Shown here one piece after another: positions 10,056-17,891 of a stretch of DNA of 34,963 nt. How positions within the stretch are numbered: position 1 is the stretch's first letter; the number at the start of each line of letters is the position of its first letter. The notes beneath the pieces are model-generated. The model had not been told where the DNA came from and did not search any database. It was given only the letters and a program-made list of their open reading frames with translations. A program made the position numbers and the translations under genes. This stretch comes from Chara braunii (taxonomy: Eukaryota; Streptophyta; Charophyceae; Charales; Characeae). The stretch lies in contig BFEA01001026.1 of NCBI GenBank assembly GCA_003427395.1, positions 89,540-124,502 on the forward strand, in the 5' to 3' direction.

Positions 10056-10429
10056 ACAGTCTGCTAGTATAGTGCAGATGGATCAGACGTTCTGGTGTGG
10101 ATGTCTGTCTCCTCCAGCCGCCTCTTCCGTCTTCCATGATTGCGAGGTGGGAAACCTGTTATCGGAGACAGCAATTGATTAGTGGGATATATCAACGAGT
10201 CTTTAAGTTAATTTGAAAAAACAAGGTTCAAAATCTGGCTTTTAAATTAGCCTCTGGTCAATGGTGCAGTGAAGTGTTGGGTGTGCTAGTCAGGTGGTCA
10301 ATGTCTTACTGAGGAGTGAAATGAACAGGGACAGTACGGAAAAAAGTTTTTTTTCACTTAAGCAGGAGACAAGGTTGCCTGGGAGGTACAACAAGAAGTT
10401 CCTATGAGGGGTAGGAGGGAGCTAGGGGA
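10056..10429. other. No intact gene; 5' flank of the RT element
   Basis: Read on the minus strand, an ATG at 10135-10137 opens a 31-codon peptide (MEDGRGGWRRQ...) that overlaps the start of the RT in another frame and ends at a TAA. A frameshift would be needed to join them. No GIY-YIG motif was found in this interval. Confidence 0.4.
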
Positions 10430-10485
10430 GGAGAGGAGAGGAGAGGAGAGGAGAGGAGAGGAGAGGAGAGAGGAGAGGAGAGAGG
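10430..10485. repeat. GGAGA purine microsatellite
   Basis: GAGGAGAGGAGAGG-type tandem run leading straight into the assembly gap. Same motif and orientation as 1-79. Confidence 0.9.
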
Positions 10486-10670
10486 NNNNNNNNNNNNNNN
10501 NNNNNNNNNNNNNNNNNNNNNNNNNNNNNNNNNNNNNNNNNNNNNNNNNNNNNNNNNNNNNNNNNNNNNNNNNNNNNNNNNNNNNNNNNNNNNNNNNNNN
10601 NNNNNNNNNNNNNNNNNNNNNNNNNNNNNNNNNNNNNNNNNNNNNNNNNNNNNNNNNNNNNNNNNNNNNN
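10486..10670. other. Assembly gap (185 N)
   Basis: A continuous run of N between a GGAGA repeat and a GGGT/GT repeat, so an unresolved simple-repeat tract. Reading frames crossing it are meaningless. Confidence 0.99.
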
Positions 10671-10740
10671 GTGGGTGGGTGGGTGGGTGTGTGTGTGTGT
10701 GCCTGTGTGTCCATGCGTGTGTGTGTTGTGATGTGTGTCT
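10671..10740. repeat. (GGGT)n/(GT)n microsatellite
   Basis: Five GGGT-type units, then interrupted GT repeats. Together with 7863-7930 it places TG-type microsatellites on both sides of the RT element. Confidence 0.9.
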
Positions 10741-11195
10741 GTGAGACACTATGGTGGGTGAAAGTATGTTTGTGAGGGGATAAAGTAGGCACGCTTGCAC
10801 TAGCATATGGAGCCCATAAAGAAGCATCTCCCATTCGATTTCCACCAACAGTTGCACTGACTCCAGTTGTTGCAGGATGGCTTGGAAAAGGTCCCAAAGA
10901 AAAGGAGGCGGAGACCCCCTCCAACAAGGCCAGACGAGGAATAACTGGTGAGTTTTGAGCCAGAATCTCTCTGTTAATAATCCTCTTGAACAGGAGTGGG
11001 CTCTTGAGTGTAGGAGAGTCCAGGTGCGCATAGACAGGCTCGTGCTTTCTTCCACATTCATCTTGCTGTCCCCGGTGATGCTGTGTCTGTTGCTGCCACT
11101 GCTGCTGCCACTGCCGCTGCCGCCGCTACTGTTTCTGCTGTTGATGAATTGTTGATGATGATAATGGACGGTATCGTCATACCGAAGCAAGTTAC
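10741..11195. other. No supported gene; CTG/CCG trinucleotide tract
   Basis: Contains an imperfect CTG/GCC trinucleotide stretch at about 11079-11148, which on the minus strand gives a Ser/Gly run inside an open frame of about 90 codons. That frame has no recognisable domain and runs into the gap. It could be exon sequence but nothing more can be said. Confidence 0.35.
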
Positions 11196-11259
11196 TACAT
11201 GTGTTGGTGGTTTACGCACCCACCAATCGGCTTCAGAGCAGACTACAATATGTAATTAT

Positions 11260-11610
11260 GAAGGCAGCAGGTTGGGTCACTATCTGATGCAATGGGTCCC
11301 TGTTTTGGTTGAAAAGAATCACAGACTTTTTGGCTTTCTGAGCATTTTGTCATTTTTCATTTAAGATAAATAACAGATGCAGTCGGAAGGTCTAACTGTT
11401 ACAATCTGATCAGATGGGTTCCTCCCGTTGATCTAGGCATCTGGTCATTATATAGGCAAATCTGGTAATTATCTGGTCAGTGGAATTCTCACAACCTGGT
11501 GGTCAAATGGGTCCTGCCATTTCATCAGTATCTGGGTCACTTTCTGGTGTCCTGGTCAAATTTGGAATTTCCCATTTAATTAAGTATTTGGGTCACACTT
11601 GGTCTTCCCA
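11260..11610. repeat. Degenerate ATCTGGTCA / ATGGGTCCTG repeat array
   Basis: Recurring variants of ATCTGGTCA followed by ATGGGTCC or GGGTCAC appear at irregular spacing of about 30-60 bp (for example ATCTGATGCAATGGGTCC, AATCTGATCAGATGGGTTCC, TGGTCAAATGGGTCCTG). A further copy, ATCTGGTCAGATGGTATCCT, is at about 12768-12787. Confidence 0.5.
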
Positions 11611-11879
11611 GGCAGCGCCAGGTGTTAGGAGCTTGGGTGCTGCTCCCCGCACAGAGCAGAGAGGTGGTAGGCTTAGACCCATAACCCTATGGTTGTTCCT
11701 GCTGTTGGTGATTCTAGCTTAGATTCCAGCTTAGTTGGTTATTATAGGTCTTTCTGTAGGATTAAAAAAGAGAAAAAAGAAGTATGTGGGTCACACTGGC
11801 CGAGGGCCTCGGATCTCTGGGACTCCCTCTTCTCGACTCCCCTCCCTGAACACCCACCCCATCCAATTGCTTCTATGGA
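11611..11879. other. No gene seen
   Basis: Mixed sequence after the CTGGTCA array, with a GAAAAAAGAAG stretch near 11770. No motif recognised. Confidence 0.4.
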
Positions 11880-12003
11880 CTAACATCCCAGCTACTCCCC
11901 ACCAATAGATGGGGCCTTTCCCCAGGTGCTAGCGGTGTCTGCTCTTATCAGCATCGCCAGCACTGGAGGGATTTGTTTGTTTTTTTTTTTTTTTTTTAAA
12001 AAA
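11880..12003 (-). repeat. T-tract/TCTATTGGTGGGG short interspersed repeat, copy 1
   Basis: Reverse complement reads: homopolymer A/T tract, CCAGTGCTGG, a spacer, CACCTGGGG, then CCATCTATTGGTGGGG and a short tail. Same module order as the copy at 16379-16555. Its core lies at 11896-11915. Confidence 0.65.
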
Positions 12004-12220
12004 AGACCGAGAAAACGTGGTTTCCGAATGATCAGAAAGGTAACGCTGTGGTCCATGGGGATGGAAAGGTGCTGCAGAGCCATTAAGGGACTCTCAACTC
12101 CAAGGGAGAAGGTATGGGCGGCGACAAGGACCTTGATTTAGGCAGAGATTCTTTGTAAGTGGCATAAAACGAGACAGTCCATGCCAGATGACGAAGAGCA
12201 ACAGAGAAGAATCAAGGCAA

Positions 12221-12320
12221 ATTTCACTAAGGTGTGGCTCGCAGGGGGCAAAGTAGCAGAGATAAATGACTTCCGCATCAAAAGTAGCAGACATAAATTC
12301 ACTAAGGTGTGCTCCAGGTG
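12221..12320. repeat. Imperfect tandem duplication, about 74-bp period
   Basis: TTCACTAAGGTGTG recurs at about 12224 and 12297, and AGTAGCAGAGATAAA / AGTAGCAGACATAAA recur between. The neighbouring sequence (12004-12220 and 12321-12600) has no recognisable gene. Confidence 0.6.
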
Positions 12321-12691
12321 GAAAGACTGGCACAACTCAGAAGCAGGGTGGAGAAGGCAGAGATCCCATCCAGCAGATGTACAAGATCCATTACAGGCCA
12401 CGTAATATTGAAGGGCGAATTCTGAGATTGCATCTTCCATAGCTTCTTTTACCTTTCTTGCTCTTTATCATTTATCTGACAGGTTCATGCTGTGGACCTG
12501 AGAGGAAAGGTGGAAGTAAGGCAAGCTGACAGTCAATCCTCCACGATGCTGGAGTAATCAATGCTGGTCAGGGGTTCCTTCGGCCAGACGGAAGGAAGCG
12601 TGAGTGTGTTTCATGATGTAATATTTTATTCTGACTTGCCGGTGGAATAGGAACCGGACTGATGCTCCCCAGAATGGAATTGGAGCCAGGG

Positions 12692-12738
12692 ACATACGGA
12701 CCTGTCGTATGTTAAAAAAAAAAAAAAAAAAAAAAAAT
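12692..12738. repeat. Small hairpin followed by poly(A)
   Basis: ACATACG (12692-12698) pairs with CGTATGT (12706-12712), then an A run follows to about 12737. It could be the 3' end of a retroposed sequence, but no body was recognised. Confidence 0.4.
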
Positions 12739-12817
12739 TGAAGTTTTTTGTCAAATTTGGCTGCTATCTGGTCAGATGGTATCCTGTTAGACTTCCTGTT
12801 CAATATTTAATCTANNN

Positions 12818-12858
12818 TCCTCCTCCTCCTCCTCCTCCTCCTCCTCCACCTCCTCCTG
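12818..12858. repeat. (TCC)n microsatellite
   Basis: TCC trinucleotide run directly after three N (12815-12817), interrupted once by CACC. Confidence 0.9.
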
Positions 12859-14278
12859 TCTGCCACTTTGGTGCAGGCAATGCGAACTCTCTTTCTGTCG
12901 GTTTGCCTGTTCCGAATGCACCTGAGAGATTGTCCTGATCATTTTTTTGGCAATCAACCCACAAATGTACAACCAAGCAACAGAGGTTCGATTGACCAAG
13001 CTATGGCTTATATCTCCGCGTCAGTTTTTCCGTTATCTACAACTGGAATTGCCCCTCCACAGTTGGCCATAAATCTATGTATGCTACAGGTGAGAGAGAA
13101 CATAGTCTGCATAAATATCACCTTACCTATTTGTGAATCCACACAAGCGCGCTCCATTAGTCATTCTCCTCCCCACTCCTCCCACACACACACGCTCACA
13201 CTTTTGGGTTCCCAGTGCCTGCTTTGCCAGTCTCTAGACAGGGAATGAAATTAATGTGTATGCACTAATGATGTAAGAATTGATTGAGAGAGACTGTTGA
13301 AGTGACTTCTACCCTGTTCACCGAAACATAAGGTGTGGCCATTATAATTGGATCTTGCTTGAAATTGCCCTTGATACAGCTATATTGACCATGACCATGC
13401 ATTATATTCGAGGGAAGATGGTAGCCGCCAAAATGTTGCGTGCGCGGTTCCTTGTTGTCATCGGAGAACAATTTGTGTGGTCGTCATGATTGTGTGCAGC
13501 AAGTTGTTTCTACAGAGATGAGTGATTTTCTACATGAAAGATTTTCCAATCCAATACGTAACAAACCGGCCACAGGCAGGACCGTACATTGAGAGCATGG
13601 CCTACGCGCATATGGCTGCACTCTTAGGAGGCACCCACTTGGGACTGCTGGTTTCATTTCGCCAGGAGAACTTTTGTTCTCTTTTTACTTAAAAAATTAA
13701 ACTGCATTCTTCTCTCAAACGACATACGGGCCACTACAGGAGCACCCAAATTCATTTGACTAGAAATGTTTCTACTCTATTTTTTTTCCACGGCCTATAG
13801 CTGGGCCAAGTTGGACCTAACACACCTGAAGCGCACTGCAGACTCTGGTGATTTAAAAGTTGAAAACAAATGTCCTCCTCAGGTTATGTATTTCCCTTGC
13901 CATAGACTGATGGTTTTCTTACAGCTTGCCAGTGAGGGATTGTGGACCAATGCTCGTGGTTTCATTCTAATTGCGAAGGGTTCGATGCTGTTGTGCCATG
14001 TCCCCATTGTAGCAGGCAAACTGCCAGTCGAACGGTAGAACAATTGGATAAAATATAAGATGTTTTTTTTGGGAATTTTTACCACTCCTTAGAACTGCAG
14101 TAGTGCTGTTGTTATATGCATCGCCTCTTGAACTGATTATGTGAGGGCTAAGGAGGTTAGGAGTTGTGGACCACATTTCTAAGCTCTCGCATAAATATTA
14201 AATAGTTGAAAAAATTGTGTAGGAGGTTTGCAACATCATCCGAGGCAATACGCATGATCTCATCAATGTTCCTTCCGA
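12859..14278. other. No gene seen
   Basis: About 1.4 kb of mixed sequence with a short CA-rich tract near 13190. Frames up to about 125 codons exist but none shows recognisable motifs or supported boundaries. Confidence 0.4.
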
Positions 14279-14371
14279 GAGCATACTCGCACCAAGACTT
14301 TCGTGTGCATGTCTGAACAAGGATTCGGGCACGGATTCGTTTCAGGAAGCCCTATTGTGAGTACGCCCTTA
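14279..14371. mobile_element. Small MITE-like element with GCATACTCGCACC ends
   Basis: Left end AGCATACTCGCACCA and right end TTGTGAGTACGCCCTT are inverted relative to each other with a few mismatches, about 93 bp overall. A third end of the same type, CTTAGGGCATACTCACACTA, occurs at 16021-16040. No coding capacity. Confidence 0.45.
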
Positions 14372-14616
14372 GTGAAGGAAACTGTTGGTAGCATGGCGTG
14401 AATTGCCGAAAGACCACATCAATGAGCATGTTCTTTTTCCTCTTTTTCCTGCCCTGTGGACCGTAGCCAGAAAGGGAAGATGAGCATTCGGCGATGGGGA
14501 CTCAAGGATAGGAGTTTTGTAGGTGCAGTGAGCTCTCTCACCGCCTTCGATGGGCAGTCAATCATCCAGGGAAAAGGGAAATCATTGCTGCTCATTGACA
14601 TTACCCCACCTTGTGT

Positions 14617-14690
14617 ATGGGATGCTAGACCCGGTTTCTAGCTGGCGTAGCTCCCCACCAGTAGATTGGAGCTATCTGCAAAAAACGGAA
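14617..14690 (-). repeat. T-tract/TCTATTGGTGGGG short interspersed repeat, copy 2
   Basis: Reverse complement reads: T tract, GCTCCAATCTACTGGTGGGG, then CTAGAAACCGGGTCTAGCATCC. This matches core plus tail of the copies at 16379 and 17460. The core is at 14652-14672. Confidence 0.6.
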
Positions 14691-14810
14691 AAGAAAGGAA
14701 TGTGCGGCTGTGACATACCTTTTCATCAGACTTTCACTGATCCGTCAGGAGGCTGAACCCTCGACAGTTTGCAGAGCCCCCTAACAGATGATACTGTGGG
14801 TGATCATCCA

Positions 14811-15458
14811 CCTTAAACCACCAGCACGTTTCCTACTATGTTACCATGGCCGCCTGGCTGGGTGACCTGGGCAAACTTGCACGGGGGTGGGCCCGCTGGG
14901 GTACCCGGGCGACACCAAAAAGGGGGTCTTTTTTTCTGCTTTTTTGGGGGGGGCAGTGGGGCAGTTTGTGCCCACTGAGACGTGCCCAACTCCGGCCTTA
15001 TCATTGCATTTGGTGATAGCTCACCAAAGGGTGTCTATGGGGTATAAGCAGGGTCCGAAAGGGCTCGAGTTCAGATTCCATAACGAATTTTGGGGTGACC
15101 CTCAGCCATAAGTTGTTTGATTTGCAATTCTGCATGAGATAGTTTTTTTTCAGGGTATTTTGTTTGTTTGTTTGTTTGTTTTGCGCTGCCCAGGACCTTC
15201 ACCGGGACTTTGCCTGAACCTGGCCCAGCCGGACCACCCAGGCCGAGGCAACCCGGGCAGCCCAGCTGGTAACTCAGTTTCCTAGCCACTTTTCTCCAAG
15301 GCGCCTTGCATGCTGCCACAACTTTCGGGGGGTGGCAGCCGGAGAAAAATGGCTGGCGGCCCCAGCCAAAACCAGGCCTGCGGCGGATCATTTTTTCTTG
15401 GTGCACAGGGCGCTTCGAGACCTGGGCAAAAGTGCCTCGGAAGTACCGGTGGTTTAAA
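14811..15458. mobile_element. TTAA-bounded short element A
   Basis: Begins CTTAAACCACCAGCAC (TTAA at 14813) and ends GTACCGGTGGTTTAAA (TTAA at 15454), so the ends are inverted and both carry TTAA. The interior is rich in CCCGGG/CCTGGGC-type words and contains a (TTTG)n run. No transposase frame. TTAA target use is typical of piggyBac-type elements, but the family is not established. Confidence 0.45.
15158..15183. repeat. (TTTG)n microsatellite
   Basis: About five TTTG/TGTT units inside the TTAA-bounded element. Confidence 0.85.
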
Positions 15459-15795
15459 CCACCAGTGGCCCCAAACTGCATTTTCCTGATGGTTGATTTT
15501 TTTCGCTCCCGAGGTGAGGAATCATTGTGCTGGCAACGCCGGCCAGAGACGCTCAATTTGTGCCAGAGTTTGTTTTCGGCAGGCAAAACTTTTCTTCTCC
15601 TAATGTTTTTCCCTTATACAGTGGAATGTACCCTAGATGCAAGTTTTTCAGACTTTTTTGTTGAAGGAGATGGGAGCGAAAAACTGCCGAAGTGGGGGGA
15701 TATTGAATGCTGTGCCCCCCTCCCCAACCTGTCTATACCCCTGTGTTAACCACTCCAGTGCAGCAGGTGAGTGGGTGGGGTACCGGTGGTTTAAA
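15453..15795. mobile_element. TTAA-bounded short element B
   Basis: Starts TTTAAACCACCAGTGG, sharing the central TTTAAA with element A, and ends GTACCGGTGGTTTAAA at 15780-15795. The shared junction makes a perfect 16-bp palindrome GGTGGTTTAAACCACC at 15448-15463 region. A further end-like sequence TTTAAACCGCCAGTACC begins at 16115. Confidence 0.45.
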
Positions 15796-16378
15796 CCAGT
15801 CGCAGGCAGACACCAACTGCTGCGCAACAACGGGTACCCCGAGGTGGGCCCCAACCACTACCCTCTGGGGTACCTGTGACAAAGATAGAAACAGAATGCC
15901 ACCCACTACACGAGATTGAAGACTCTATAGACTGTAGGATCACACCCCATCAAAAGCTAGCACCTTTTTGTCCCCATCGATAGCCCGCGTTTGGTGCTGT
16001 TTGAATCCAACATGGAGGCTCTTAGGGCATACTCACACTAGCACTTTTTACTTGTTTCTGGACAGAATTGCGGCCGGATGCATACAGATGCGGCTGTAAA
16101 TGCGGTCAGATACATTTAAACCGCCAGTACCTTTCTCTCATATCAGCTGCGGGCCTGAAAATGCCCTGAGCGCCGCAAAAAACCGATTCCACAGCGATGC
16201 ATTGGCCCGCTCCCCTCAGCCGTTTCGCGATTGCCTTGCACCTCCGTGGTAACCGCCGCCCCTTAGCATTTGTTTCCCCTGTCAAACCTGTCAAGAAGTA
16301 GTACCATTTCCATTCAATTTTGCATTGCACAATTTAATACCGTCCATCTGTACTTTTTGACTCAAGATGTTTTCTGTC
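15796..16378. other. No gene; isolated repeat ends
   Basis: Holds the unpaired end CTTAGGGCATACTCACACTA at 16021 (compare 14279-14371) and TTTAAACCGCCAGTACC at 16115. No coding sequence recognised. Confidence 0.45.
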
Positions 16379-16555
16379 TTTTTTTTTTCTTNTTTTTTTT
16401 TTTTTTTTTTTTGTTTTTAGACAACACCCCCCGCAGTGCTAGTGCCGCTGGTAAAAGCAGGCAGCACGAGCACCCGGGGAGAGACTCCATCTATTGGTGG
16501 GGAGCATCACCTGCTGGAAAACGGGTCCAACGTCCCTTATACACAGAACGAATCA
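16379..16555 (+). repeat. T-tract/TCTATTGGTGGGG short interspersed repeat, copy 3
   Basis: T tract (16379-16413, one N), then CAGTGCTAG, a spacer, CACCCGGGG, core CTCCATCTATTGGTGGGG (16485-16502), then CTGGAAAACGGGTCCAA and GTCCCTTA. This is the fullest copy in the window. Confidence 0.65.
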
Positions 16556-16875
16556 GGAACATGTCAGGAAATACAACTGAGAAAGACACCTGCCAGAAGG
16601 AACCTCTTCACCCTATGTCAGACGCCAGATATGCTGCTACTACACACTGGTTCCTTCCCCACCCTGCTATCTCAACCCCCTTTGCACATTTCTACTCCTG
16701 ACCAAACCATTGTACTTCTACTATTGTTGTGGTTGCCGGGGGAAACATATCTGGAAACTCCTCGAGTCTCTTCATCGGAATGTTGGGGTCGACCTGCAGC
16801 CAATCCTTGAACCTGAGGTTGTAGTCCTTGGTAAGGGCTCCACCTCCCCCCTCATCCCCCTTCTCCCCATAACGA
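16556..16875. other. No gene seen
   Basis: C-rich plus strand between the interspersed repeat and the foldback. Nothing recognised. Confidence 0.4.
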
Positions 16876-17202
16876 CCATTTCGTCAAAATGGATATTTTT
16901 TATTTTTTGAACGAAATTGAAACCGAGTTTTTTGGCCGAAAACTCGTTAAAATTTGTTGTTCCTGAGGGTCCAACAAACGCTGGACCCCCTGGCTGTACA
17001 TGGACCTAGCTTGAGAACAGGCACCTCCAGGCAGGATTGCCTGGAGGTACCTGGTCTCAAGCTAGGTCCATGTACAGCCAGGGGGTCCAGCATTTTACAA
17101 ATGTCGGACCCTCAGGAACAGCAAATTTTGACGAGTTTTCGGCCAAAAAACTCGGTTTCAATTGCGTTCAAAAAATAAAAGATGTCCATTTTGACGAAAT
17201 GG
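16876..17202. mobile_element. Foldback element with arms of about 160 bp
   Basis: Left arm 16876-17033 and right arm 17038-17202 are inverted copies with only scattered mismatches and one small indel, joined by a 4-base loop GGAT. The centre is CCTCCAGGCA/TGCCTGGAGG and the outer ends are CCATTTCGTCAAAATGGA / TCCATTTTGACGAAATGG, themselves partly palindromic. No coding potential. A transcript would form a hairpin of about 160 bp. Foldback transposon, MITE or hairpin small-RNA source are all possible. Confidence 0.88.
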
Positions 17203-17459
17203 CAGTTCCATGCCATTTGACCTGTGCCATCATGCCGCCACTGTCCCCCCCCAGCCAATCTGCGCAGAATGTTTGTATTTCCTTGATAATATCTGCTTTC
17301 TGTGTGAAGTGCTCCATTTTGCCTTAAACCCTTTTCCATTGTATCCTTATTTCTGTTTCGATAAATTGCCTGACAATGTCAGTCGCTTCCCCTTCCCCCA
17401 TTCTGACCCCTTACTGGTCGAGAACACACCTTTTTGACCATAGTGCCCACACCACCGCC

Positions 17460-17586
17460 TTTTTTTTAAAAATAACATGCTCCATCTATTGGTGGGGATC
17501 TGCACCTGCAGGAAACCGGGTCCAGTGTCCCTTACATCATGAAATTAAAGCAGAGGATAGCCCTATGCTGGAAAACGGGTCCAGCA
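17460..17586 (+). repeat. T-tract/TCTATTGGTGGGG short interspersed repeat, copy 4
   Basis: T tract, core CTCCATCTATTGGTGGGG (17480-17497), CAGGAAACCGGGTCCAG, GTCCCTTA. A second tail module, TGCTGGAAAACGGGTCCAGCA-like, sits at 17565-17585 and is itself an inverted repeat. Confidence 0.65.
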
Positions 17587-17891
17587 TCTCAGTCTTACTG
17601 ACTTTTTAATCCAAAAATAAGGCTTAATCTATTCTACAAATGTTTTGAAGAAAGAGTACTACAAGTCCTGGGGAAGCCTCTTCAGTCCGAATTTTGACCG
17701 CCTGTTGGGAAAAATTAATCCTAGCCTCCTCTTAATAGGACCCTGTCTAAACTAATTCTATGCCATATCCTCCCCTCCTCCAAACCACTCAAGATCCACC
17801 AGCGCTAACGGAGCGGGTGGGAAGGGATCAGCAAACAATTCTGGTGCTCTAAAAAATGCCCCTAGTTGGATGTCTAACCAAATTCTAAAAG
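17587..17891. other. No gene; probable 3' flank of LINE copy B
   Basis: Downstream of the LINE stop at 17892-17894 on the minus strand. Further stops follow in that frame and no clear poly(A) tail or target duplication was identified. Confidence 0.4.

Noticed and set aside
10358-11190. Long minus-strand frames of 189 and 262 codons
   Set aside because: They cross the 185-N gap and simple repeats, so their length is artificial.
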